From Tretioscincus oriximinensis (Eukaryota; Chordata; Lepidosauria; Squamata; Gymnophthalmidae), in the NCBI GenBank assembly GCA_022410635.1, contig JAJVDF010000028.1, forward strand, positions 3,523,962-3,587,961: 64,000 nt of DNA, in the 5' to 3' direction. The position numbers were made by a program, and so were the translations under genes. The notes under the pieces were generated by a model, which saw nothing but the letters and a program-made list of their open reading frames with translations, searched no databases and was not told the origin of the DNA. Positions 23,401-33,280 of the stretch are shown here, piece by piece (position 1 is the first letter of the stretch; each line of letters starts with the position of its first letter).

Positions 23401-24430
23401 TCTGGTTTGCAAGGGAAGAAGAAACAGTTCAGATTGAGTTCTGTTTCTTTTTCTCTAATCAAAATGGTCTTTTCCAGCACCACAGCAAAATGTGGAGAAG
23501 AATCTCAACTTTTTAGGGTAAAATGCAGCTACGTTTGGGGATCCCCGATGTCAAATCATAAATTGCTGTGGGCATGGCTAAGATGGGTGCGTGGAGAGAA
23601 AGGGTGGGCAATAGAGCTGCCTTTAAATTAAATAAGGAGGGACTTTAGCTGCCCCTGGAACTGATAGTGTATCAGCAGCATTTAAAATGGAAGATATGCC
23701 AGTCATGGAATTCCTCCCCCAACTTTCACTTTTTCCAGAGAAAATTAACTTTAAAAAAAGTAGGGAATGGCAAAGAGGTATTTATTTGTAGCACATCCAT
23801 TTCCAATATTTCTTATAGTTCTACGAAACACTGACAAAATTATCAGACATATTTGAAAGCAAGGGAACTATCACAGACCATGTGGCAATGTAGTGGCTGG
23901 AAATTCACCCCTGTCCAATCATAAGCTGTATTCCTCAACCTCTCTTCCCCCTAGTCACAACCACAGATACTTATGATTGGGCAGAGGAGAGTTCCCAGCT
24001 AATCCTATGCCTGCCCAGAGATGATTCACTTCCACTCTAAAAAGTCCAGATCACAGTTAANAGAAACAAAATTCACCCTCAGAAGTGGACTGAGAGCAAA
24101 TGTTAGTTGAATAACTTTAGTCTGCCATTAATCCACTTCTAAGAGGGAAATCCTAGGGAAGTCCCTGGGATTGTGAGTCCCTGGGATTCTGTTTGGAGTA
24201 AACAAAAACAAAGCAACGGAGCAACGGGAAACAATTTTCTACCCAGTTTAAAAAGCCAGTCAGAATGACACCTTTAATGTTATGACCGTCAATAAACCAG
24301 GAGGAGGTGTGCTATATATAATATACAATCCATTATTAGAAAGTTTTTTCTGATGAAATGATTACATTCTTAAATGTGAAATGTGGAAGGCTCTTATACT
24401 GGTTTATCTAATCAAAAGAAAAAGGGAAGA
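20421..24430. other. unannotated interval
   Basis: No reading frame or repeat recognised. The block at about 22330-22700 is slightly GC-richer. The segment 20680-20790, with TTGCCATGGAAAC and several AT-rich cores, might be a conserved element. A small TA dinucleotide run lies at about 22908-22921. Confidence 0.4.
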
Positions 24431-24860
24431 AAGAGTCAAAGAGTTGGAAGGGACTTCCAGGGCCATCAGGTCCAACACCCTGCTCAATGCAGGATTCATT
24501 AAACCATCCCAGATAGATGGCTTCCAGCAAAGGTGAACTCACCACCACCTGTGGCAAACTGTTCCACTGCTTTATCACCCTTACTGTTAGAAAGTTTTTC
24601 TGATATCTAATCTAAATCCCTTGCCAATGAGAACAATGCTGATCTCTCTGCTGTGTGACAGCCCTTCAGATATTTGTAGATATCTATCAAGTCTCCTCTC
24701 ATTCTTCTCTTTTGCAGACTAAACATCCCTAGATTCTTTAACTGTTCCTCATAGGGCATCCTTGTAAGTCTCTTTTGAACTTGCTCTAGTTCATCAATGT
24801 CCTTTTTAAATTGGTCCTTCCAGAATTGAACACAATATTCCAAATGTGATGGTACCAAAG
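24431..24860 (-). mobile_element. CR1 LINE, second subfamily, 3' fragment
   Basis: Minus-strand copy whose 3' UTR reads (on plus) GAGTTGGAAGGGACTTCCAG and CAACACCCTGCTC. This is the bird-like CR1 subfamily, distinct from the CTTATGTTC copies. The minus frame from about 24858 to 24607 reads LEYCVQFW, then [14 protein letters not shown] and [21 protein letters not shown], the C-terminal part of the CR1 polyprotein. 5'-truncated, no catalytic box. Same subfamily as 62.6-64.0 kb. Confidence 0.88.
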
Positions 24861-24988
24861 AGAGGAATAATTACTTCATGTGATTGAGATTCTATGAGAA
24901 AGGGATTGGGGGGAAGAGCCTACTTAAGCTAGAAAACATAGTTTTAACAGGGTCTTTTGTTCACCAGGAAAGATTTAATGTGACTACA

Positions 24989-25299
24989 AGAAGAAGAAGA
25001 AGAAGAACTTGGTTCTTATACCCCGCTTTTCTCACCTTTCAAAGGGACTCAAAGCGGCTTACAAGGATATATTTTGCCCGAAGGCTCACATTCTATCTTC
25101 TCCACCAAGCNCTGGTGGTTCCCATGTATCTACTTGCAGTCAGTTGCAATTTCTTGCAATTCATGCTTTCGAATAGCTGGGTTGGCTAGAGCTACAGGCT
25201 AGTGGAAGGTGCTCACCCCTCCCCACTTCCAACACAGGGCTTCGAAACCCCATCTCCCAGGCGAGAGACGAATTCCTAAGCAACTGAGCTATCAGCATG
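24989..25299 (-). mobile_element. composite SINE with non-Sauria tRNA head, copy 1
   Basis: On the minus strand the head reads GATAGCTCAGTTGC...GGGGTTTCGAAGCCC, a tRNA-like A box and B box different from the Sauria head. A middle region follows (GCTAGCCTGTAGCTC..., then TGAATTGCAAGAAATTGC). The 3' part, AAGCCGCTTTGAGTCCC then GAGAAAAGCGGGGTATAAG, matches the Sauria/Bov-B tail and ends in (CTT)n. This suggests two SINE families sharing one LINE partner. Sister copies are at 25.9 and 45.0 kb. Confidence 0.75.
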
Positions 25300-25939
25300 A
25301 GTCTCTCACACACAGACTTACCATGGGGAGAAAGCACCAGTGTTCTGATAAATAATGTCACTTTATATCAGCACAATGATATATAGGGTTCTGGAAACCA
25401 TGGCTAGCCCTTGCTTCAGTGGCAATGATACACATGAAGAGGAAGTTGCCTTAATCCCTTGGCACTCAATAAACCTTATGGGAAGAGAGTAAATTCAAAT
25501 CTCATATCTGGAGCAATTGCATCACATGAAGTTCAGCTTCTTGCATGATTAGACCAAAGTTTCGCTATTGCTGTAGGATGGAGGATAGCAGACTTTAAGA
25601 TACTCAGAAACAAGCAAAATGGAGTGACACAATAGATCCCAGTGAGAATCAGAGATGAAATAGACTAGGGCAGGAATGACTAAGGAAGGACAATCAGGAA
25701 TATTCAGAGAGAACATCCAGTCAAAGCCTTGTCTCATTTTGGCCTTTTAAAGATCCAAAAGTTTTTGGATCCTAAACTGGGAAAGTTAAAACATCAGAGA
25801 AGGTTGATTGGTCAGAATTGGCCTCTTGTTCATATGTACTTTCANCTCTCTCTGTTCCCTCCCAAACTCTAGCATACTATGGCTTTGCTCCATTTTCATT
25901 TCTTGGGGGAGAGCACAGAGTCAGTTATCTTGGCTACAA
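25300..25939. other. unannotated interval between two composite SINEs
   Basis: No recognised feature. Confidence 0.45.
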
Positions 25940-26247
25940 AATACTTTGAAGAACTGGGTTCTTATACCATGCTTTTCTCATCTTTCAAAGGGAATCAAAG
26001 TGACTTACAAGGGTATTTCTGCCCGAAAGCTTAGATTCTACGTTCCCCACCAGGCTATGGTGGTTCCAATGTATCTACTTGNAGTCAGTTGCAATTTCTT
26101 GCATTCCATGCTTTCGAATAGCTGGGCTGGCTAGAGCTACAGGCTAATGGAAGGTGCTCACCCCTCCCCACGCCTGACAGAGGGCTTCAAAACCCAATCT
26201 CCCAGATGGGAGATGGATTCCTTAGTGACTGAGCTATCCATGCCTGT
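25940..26247 (-). mobile_element. composite SINE, copy 2
   Basis: Same order as the copy at 24989-25299: head GGATAGCTCAGTCACTAAGG with TTTTGAAGCCC, the shared middle block, then AAGTCACTTTGATTCCC and GAGAAAAGCATGGTATAAG. The tail triplet is almost absent. Differences from copy 1 are scattered substitutions, so both are full-length and moderately old. Confidence 0.75.
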
Positions 26248-26440
26248 CACAACATATCAGAAGAAAAAAAGAATGAAACAGTAATAATAAAAATAGAGTG
26301 CCCTCACCTTTCACAGAAAATCTTCCAGTAATATTTTCTACAGAAGAGCTCAAGCAGTGGTGGAAGAGAAGGAAGGGAGAGAAAGGTGTCACTGGGAAGG
26401 AAGGAGGCAATGTTTGCCAGCTGACCTTTCCATCCAACTA

Positions 26441-26765
26441 TTTTATTTATTTGTTTATTTATTCATTCTTATACTCTGTCCTACACCCAAAGATCTCAGA
26501 GCAGCCAACAATAAAAACAGAATTACCAAATTGGCAGATATATGGCATTTCTTAAACCAAAGGCCAGGTTAAAGAGGTACGTCATCAAGGATCTCCTGAA
26601 AGAATACAGTGAAGGTGACTGACACANCCGAAGGGGAAAACTTTCTCACAGTCTGGGGGCAACTACTAAGAAGATCCTGCCCTGGATTCCCACTCCATTT
26701 GCTGTTGAGAGGGGTGGTACAATCAGCAGGGCCTACCTAGAAATCTTAAGGCAACTATGGAAGGA
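26441..26765 (-). mobile_element. interspersed repeat 'R', Sauria/L2-like tail with longer body
   Basis: Starts on plus as TTTTATTTATTTGTTTATTT, then CTTATACTCTGTCCTACACC and GAGCAGCCAACAATAAAAAC. The body includes GGTTAAAGAGGTACGTCATC, AGTCTGGGGGCAACTACTAAG and CTGCCCTGGATTCCC. Related copies are at 36.85 kb and, more weakly, 48.72 kb. The family resembles common reptile LINE or SINE 3' regions, but I cannot name it. Confidence 0.55.
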
Positions 26766-26925
26766 AGCAAGATGGTTGTTATTGGTGGTGGTGGTGAAAG
26801 AATGGGTGGTGATCTTGGTGCTGACCTCCCTTGCCTTGAAGACTTTAACATCAGACATAGGGACCAGGCCTCCAACTTGGTGTATTCTCAGGGTTCTTCA
26901 CGTTTAAGTTCTATGTTTGCCTTAT

Positions 26926-26941
26926 GTATATATATATATAG
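26926..26941. repeat. short (TA)n run
   Basis: TA dinucleotide run in otherwise unique sequence. Confidence 0.6.
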
Positions 26942-27324
26942 TCCTAAGAGACTGAGGAAGCTTGCATTGAAGTCCAGCACACCGGATTAGGATTGCTATG
27001 TTTCTATTATCTGTACCTCAGCTCTGTACATGACTTTGAGAGTACTTATTTGTTGTCTGTTTTTCATTATATTTAGATAATTTTTCAGTATTGTCCTATC
27101 ATATTGATGTTTTAATTCCATGCCAAAGCTTAGCCAATATGGTTGGTTGATACTTTGTGTCTGACTTTGTGACAACCCACATTATGCCACTACTTCCTTC
27201 ATCTTGTAACTATCCATACATTATATAAAATAAATCTTAGGGTAGTTCTTCATCGTCAGGCATGCCAAACCAGCATATTTGGAGCCTCATTTCTGCATGC
27301 TGAGATCTCCCTTAGACAACACTG

Positions 27325-27522
27325 TAGGCTGACCAGATGACCCCTTTTGGGGGAGATTGAAAACCCNTTTTGGGGGTGCCTCCCGTTTTTTTTCTGAGGA
27401 AAAAAAATTATAAAAAAAATTAAAAAAATAATTTTTTGAAAAAAAATTCCTCAGAAAAAACTGGAAGGCACCCCAAAACTGGGTTTTCAACCCCCACAAA
27501 ATGGGATCATCTGATCAGCCTA
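27325..27522. mobile_element. palindromic MITE flanked by TA
   Basis: Long terminal inverted repeats: GGCTGACCAGATGACCCC at left and the matching GGGATCATCTGATCAGCC at right. Each arm runs about 75 bases and the A/T-rich centre is about 45 bases. TA dinucleotides lie immediately outside (27325-27326 and 27521-27522), consistent with Tc1/mariner-type insertion. No transposase. The minus-strand 70-codon Phe-rich frame is an artefact of the A/T centre. Confidence 0.65.
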
Positions 27523-28860
27523 GAACCACACCAACATGTAGAAGGAAGGCTCAAAGTGCGCTTGCTGAGCCAATTTATCAGCTAGTTTGGAGATGCCCTT
27601 GCATTTTCCAGCATCAATTGTATAATAAGCAGTGGAAAAGTTATCATGGAGGACTGAGGATTTCTAGTTACAGTCTTGTTAGATGAGCATCAAAAACGGA
27701 CAGCTTTCTTTGATGGCTCTTTTATAGCTGAATACAGCTGGATTAAACCCAACTGCAAAGCAAACTCAATTTTCTTTATCATCAGTTTGACATTGTTTAA
27801 CAGATGTTTTCAAGCAGGCATTGTAGTATTTTTAATTTGTCTCTCTATAATGTCTTACAATCATTCCTGCTTAATAGCCTGATTATTAAAGTTAATTCTT
27901 TTTCAATGACATCTTTCATTGTTGCTGAAACTTTGAAAGAAAAGAGCAAAACTATTAAAAACTGATTTTGCTCTGGTGGTAACAATAGGCATCTAAAAAC
28001 TATGATGTTTTTACTGTGCGGAGAAGTGTGAAAAAAATCTAGCTACAACACTGAATGGCAATGCAAATTATTAGCTTTTGTGGCTAAAATCTATGCTTTG
28101 GGTAGAATGATTTATCTTTTCTTTAATTCTACTCTGGACTTCAGGAATTTACTAACATTGGGGATTCCTTCATACTGGGCCTTGTTCTGGATTATATTTC
28201 AGAATATGGGTTTGCCATCTGCATGCTAGTACAAACTATCGAAGACTCCATTGTATTTACCCCCAAAACCAGTATGTACATTTCTTAAGCTATTCAACAC
28301 TTAACTTTCCTGTATAAGAGATTATACCAAATCTTCTTCTACTCCAATTTAAAGTTTGGTTTTCCTTGGATGTATTTTTTGGGGGGAAGCTTTTCTGTCA
28401 CTCTTTAATGGATCCTTATATAATACACACATTTCTACAAAGCTTATAGTGGTTAGGCTTGAAGACAGTTAATGAAAATATGGGGTGGGGTGGGGATGGG
28501 GGACAGTTTCTTACTACTCAGTTCTATCCAGTGTTGGAAGTAGAATAAAAGGGCAAGAGAAATCACAACATGACAAAAGGAGCATGATGAAATCCCTATT
28601 TTAAAACTGAATCCAGAGAATTGCAGAAAAGGCCATTTCAGTGGTGGAAGTTCCTTATCCTGTTGCAGTTGGACACGATGTGTCATCCTGGCTTCTGAAG
28701 TCTTTTTGTGGTGGAATGAACAAAAGTTGCATAGACCAGTTGGACTGGATTACTATGTTACCTCTCTCCAAGCTATGTCCCCTGCCCATCCAAGCCACAT
28801 CTCTCCCCATCCCAAGCCATGCCCCACTCTCACTCTAATCCACCCAATTTACTCACTTGG
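27523..28860. other. unannotated interval
   Basis: AT-rich with a G-rich patch near 28480-28500. Segment 27870-27960 has homeobox-like TTATTAAAGTTAATTC. Nothing further recognised. Confidence 0.4.
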
Positions 28861-29068
28861 CTGGTAGCCAGTGCTTTTTTTCTAAAAAAAAAAAAGGGGA
28901 CGGTACTAACGCTGGCGAGGGGGGGCGTTAGCGGCGACGGCGTTAGCGGCAGCGGCGGGCACCGTTACCCCCGTCGCCGCCGTCGCCACCGCCGCTAACG
29001 GTGCAGTATCGACAACTTTTATTTGGGTGGGGGGCGCGTTCCGTCACAAAAAAAGCCCTGCTGGTAGC
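28861..29068. mobile_element. short GC-rich hAT element, complete, 8-bp TSD
   Basis: The element (28869-29060, 192 bp) begins CAGTGCTTTTTTT and ends AAAAAAAGCCCTG, 13-base inverted ends with one mismatch. It is flanked by an exact 8-base duplication ctggtagc (28861-28868, 29061-29068). An 8-base duplication is characteristic of the hAT superfamily. The interior is GC-rich inverted text (GTTAGCGGCGACGG, CCGTCGCCGCCGTCG). No coding capacity, so it relies on a transposase encoded elsewhere. Confidence 0.85.
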
Positions 29069-29724
29069 AGTGAGGAAGCAGCCTTCCTGGAGCATGGGTA
29101 TGGGCAGGAATAAGCAGGTGGCTCCTTTGTCTTCACCTTCTGGGCTGGGCTGCTGGTTGTCACATGTGCATGCACATAAGCCTTAGCTAACAATTTATCC
29201 ACTTCCATTGCAACACATACATGCGGTGCTGCAACAGAAAATAAGAGTCCACAGAACCATGTGAATTGTAAAATTCTGGTTGCCAAACCCACTCCAAGGC
29301 CAAGGCCACTCCAGAAATCAAGATTTAATTTCAAATCCCCACATTACAGTATCCAGGATTATTGCAGAAGGTCATTTGAAGCATAGTCCACTCAGGATGG
29401 GTGCCTGAGCTTCATGATTATTCTTAGCAGAGCTCTATCAGTGCATCACATAACATCAGTTATGGCATGGGCTGCAATAGCAGAACCCAATGGACTATTT
29501 TGGAACTGGTAATGTTTTACTGAGCACTGGAAAGTGACCCAAATCTGGATTCTTTCTTGGGCCAATTCTGAAATATCTTTAAAGTACATTATTGAAGACA
29601 GATTTTTTATTCCCTGGTTTCAAAAGAAAGCTCCATTAGGCTGGTGTCTACACAAGTCTGCTATCACCTGTCTTTGATCTGGAACACTTCCTTTGGGCAA
29701 ATAACTACAAGTTGCCCAAAAAAT
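29069..29724. other. unannotated interval
   Basis: No recognised feature. Confidence 0.45.
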
Positions 29725-29991
29725 TGAGAGCCAGTTTGGTGTAGCGGTTAGTGTGTTGGACTCGTACCTGGTAGTCTCCCGGTTCGATTCCCCACTCCTT
29801 CATGAAAACCAGCTGGGTGACCTTTGGCTAGTCCCAGTTCTTTGAGCTCTCTCAGCCCCACCTATTGCACAGGGTGTATGTTGTAGAGAAAGCAGCAAAA
29901 GCTATGTGCGCCACCCTATGGTTGGCTGCCCTGAGACCTTTGGGTACAGGGTGGGATAGAAGTACAAATAAATAAATAAATGAAATAAATA
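29725..29991 (+). mobile_element. Sauria-type SINE, near full length
   Basis: Head GAGAGCCAGTTTGGTGTAGC, exact B box GGTTCGATTCC, body GCTGGGTGACC, tail GGGTGGGATAGAAGTAC followed by (AAAT)n. The closest relative in the window is at 51.66 kb. The LTR-like unit that follows starts within a few bases of its tail. Confidence 0.88.
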
Positions 29992-29996
29992 GTAAG

Positions 29997-30660
29997 TGGT
30001 TGCTGCAGATGGCTACAGAGGAAGTCCACGCAAATATAAATTAGAACAAATAATTTATTAACATATTAACAATAGTGCAAAAAACACTAACACACACGCG
30101 TTACAAATTCGGAACCTGAAAGCTAACAAGTGCTTAAACTAACAGTACCAATACAGAACACAGAGAAATAAACCAAAGTTGGAGAGGAATAGGCCATGGC
30201 TAGAATAGGCACATGGCAGGCGCAGCACCTTGGTCGGCACAGCACCTTGGCCGAGGTGTAGGCCAGCCACCCAAACTGGCCTGCAGCAAGGAGGACATGC
30301 CCTGTGATGTGTCACCCCNCCACAAGGTGGGGGTCCCAGCTCCCACCACCAGGTTAACCTGATGCCTGGCTCCCACCACCGGGTCACGTGGCCACTGAGC
30401 CGCTCGGGCCTTTTAAATACCACATGGGACCATGCCCTGTGACGTGGTTCCTGGGCTGGCCACTCTCCCGGTGGCCCAGNCCCCCTGGTATAGGTGCCCG
30501 AGCCTTAATGCAACACCAGCGGACCTGGCCTTGTTGAGTACTAACCAAGGGATCATTGAGGCTAGATGGGCTCTCATGGATCATTCCCATGTACAGCCCA
30601 CCTCAATGATTCCAAGCTTGCATTGGCCCCACCCCTACCAAGGGTAGACACACAAGCTCA
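29997..30660 (-). repeat. LTR-like unit (TATA and polyA signal), reverse
   Basis: On the minus strand a TATTTAAAAGG box (plus 30409-30419) is followed about 360 bases later by AATAAA (plus 30054-30059). The plus strand starts with TG at 29997. Upstream of the TATA lie GC-rich sequence, a CACGTG E-box and two copies of GCCCTGTGAYGTG. Inverted copies of ATCATTGAGG/CCTCAATGAT lie at about 30550 and 30603. The layout matches an LTR, but I could not find paired TSDs or a primer-binding site. Motifs such as TAGCCATGGCC are shared with the unit at 50.2 kb. Confidence 0.4.
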
Positions 30661-31980
30661 GAACCCTTTCTTACTAGGGTGACCTCTGGGATGTTTGAAT
30701 CCATATGACACCAAGATGTGTGGCCTGCATGTTACAAGGACCTTCTTATTACTTGGTTATAGAAATATGATGTAACATACTTAGTCCTGCTATTGTATGA
30801 AGACCACTTGGAATCTGTGAGAAAATGAGACAATTACTCATAAAAAATGGCTGTTTTATGAGTGATCTTTTCTTTTCTTTTGCTCTGAAAAATATAATGG
30901 GACATAAATACATACATTATTAGTGCTACAATATTGGGCAAAGCAAATTTTATCTGACACTATCATTATAACTTGGACTGAAGGCATGCCAATAATCAGA
31001 TGTATAGTTTCTTTTTCAATGAGAAACTAGTAATTAAAAATATCAGTCCCGTTACAATTGTTCAAGCGGGGAAAAAAAGACTAATGGAACAAGAAGCATC
31101 CTATGGTACAGATAAATCTAATTCTAACAAAAATGTGAATAGATTGCATACTGCAATGTACAGAAGTATCTAATGGCACCTACGGGTAAGACGAGGGAAC
31201 TGCTAATGATTGTTAAGAATTTGCATAATATGCATACTCAAGGGACATAAATATTCCATTATTCACAGTAATTATTTTGGCTTCAAGAAACTATTTCCCT
31301 CTTCTAAAAATTGATTTCAGATTAGTACATATTAGATTTAAACTAAACTACTAAACCAAACAAAAGGTAATTTTAGTGAAGACTTCTTTCACGGGAGTGA
31401 CATATGTTATCAGATTGGAAAAAGGCTAGAATTTCAGAAACCTGTGGAAACCTTTATTCATAATGGATTTTTTCTTTCATCCAGCCAGAGGATAAAAAAT
31501 AAAGATCATCTCAACACATATCAGTGCCTATACCAACATAATTGCAGGATATTAGGATGAATTCCTGGCATATTGCTATTCCCGGAAAATTAACTTCCAA
31601 CACAGGTTTTTCTAAAATTGCAACATGACTTACCTTGCCTGTAAGCTTTCTCTGACAGTCCCATTTCTAATAAAATGACCTCAGTGTATGCACACAGGTG
31701 AAACAAGACTGAAAATGCCCATTGCACAACTGAGTAGATGATGCTTGCATATTGATAGGTATTTCATGCTAACAGAAAACTCAGAAATATCCAAAAGGCT
31801 TCTAATTTAAATTACTGGTGGATCTGACACACTTGTGAATGAAATCAGAAAAATGGAAGTGCAGAAGACTCAATTTTGTTTTCTGCATCTTGGGACTCAT
31901 GCTGGAACACTCAGAAGCTGACACTGAAACTTGTTAAAGTTTTTGGGGGAGTGTCTATTCTACTTCAGACCATGCCTTGT
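30661..31980. other. unannotated interval with octamer-like site
   Basis: No repeat recognised. At about 31219-31235, ATTTGCATAATATGCAT joins an octamer to a second POU-like half-site, in repeat-free AT-rich sequence. Confidence 0.35.
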
Positions 31981-32215
31981 TGTGTTCGAGACCAGAGGAC
32001 TAGTCAATGCATGGTAAATGTGAGCCCCTGCTACCGAAAATATCAATCAGACAAGTGATTCAGCTCTGGAAATGGTTTATTCAACTCTAAGATGGCCCTT
32101 AGTCAGGCCTGCAGTGACTGCCTGCTGCAAGAGCAGCTATATTTATACAGTGTTTCATCCAAATCACTGGGTTCCTGCTTTTCCCGCTCAAAATGCAGTT
32201 CAGGTTGCATCATAT
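31981..32215 (-). repeat. LTR-like fragment, TATA to AATAAA
   Basis: On the minus strand TATAAATA (plus about 32147-32154) precedes GAATAAACC (plus about 32081-32089) by about 65 bases. A TGGTCTCGAACACAAC string at plus 31971-32000 region resembles a primer-binding site. Upstream of the TATA, CTGGGTTCCTGCTTTTCC and CTCAAAATG are repeated at 35168-35200. This suggests one LTR whose upstream tandem repeats were later split by insertions. No coding relic identified. Confidence 0.35.
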
Positions 32216-32339
32216 GACGAGTTAAAAACCGGAATAAAGCTTTATTCCAGAATATAGCAATGGGGTGTCCCGTCACAGCACAAAGCTTTATTCTGGAATA
32301 TACAACACTGTGTCTTGCACACGTATTCTTGAATTCTCT

Positions 32340-33035
32340 TCATACGCAGCTGGTTCCACCGCGTTGCTTCGGCTGTGCCCTCCTTCCAGCCAACCCTCCG
32401 CCTGCTTTCAGGGGCTGCTGCCTGGAGATCAGCACTGTCAAATGGTTCGGCTGAAGCGAGGAGGAGGAGGTGGGGAGGTTGACAGGATATCTGTCAATGT
32501 TCCCCTTCATTTTGCTGAGCCAATCTCCATGCAGCAGCCCCCAAAAGCAGCCGGAGGACTGGCTGGAAGGAGGGCACAGCCGAAGCAANGTGGCAGAGCC
32601 GGCTGCGTGTCATGAGAAGCCTTTTCCTAAGCCCAGGCTGCCCTCCGACTGCTTTCAGGGGCTGCTGCCTGGAGATCNGCTCAGCAAAATGATAAGCAGC
32701 ATTGACAGATGTCCTAATCTCCAGACAGCAGGGCCTCCAGACAGACTGGCTGGGCTTAAAGGCTTCTCGTGACACACAGCTGGCTCCGCCGTGTTACATC
32801 GGCTATGCCCTCCTTCCANCCAGTCCTTTGCCTGTTTTGGGGGGCTGCTGCCTGGAGATCAGCTTGGCGAAACGAAGGGGAACATATGTCCTGTCAACCT
32901 CCTCACCTCCTCCACCTCACTTCAGCCAAACCATTTGACAGCAATGACATCCTGCTCGTCATTTTGCAGAGGCGATCTCCAGGCAGCTGCCCCCNAAAGC
33001 AGGCGGAGGGCAGCCCGGGCTTAGGAAAAGGTGCC
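32340..33035. mobile_element. interleaved GC-rich inverted-repeat element
   Basis: A module of about 50-90 bases (CCTCCTTCCAGCC..., then GGGGCTGCTGCCTGGAGATC) occurs at least six times. It runs forward near 32380-32430, 32640-32680 and 32811-32862, and inverted near 32525-32575, 32720-32745 and 32985-33025. Flanking strands can pair over long distances. This looks like a non-autonomous DNA transposon with nested copies. Element ends and TSD are not resolved. The many overlapping short frames come from the repeated GC-rich text. Confidence 0.55.
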
Positions 33036-33280
33036 CAAATTTCCCNGCCAAAGAAAGGAGGTGGCACTTCCTCCTGTCATCTTTCCCCTCCTGTCTCTAG
33101 CACTAATAATGTTTACACGGGAGAGAAAAGGGGGGTGGCTATGAACGGAGATTGGCTATGAGATTTCAGAGGTTCTGCGCAACGATGCCTGAATATCCCA
33201 GCAATAGTTTACTCTGGGATAAATGGCATTTATTGCAGAAGGACTACTGAAACGCGCTTAACACATGAGCCCCAACCTTA

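Noticed and set aside
32265..33161. Cluster of overlapping 60-130 codon frames suggesting a gene
   Set aside because: The frames repeat the same peptides in both directions because of the interleaved inverted modules.
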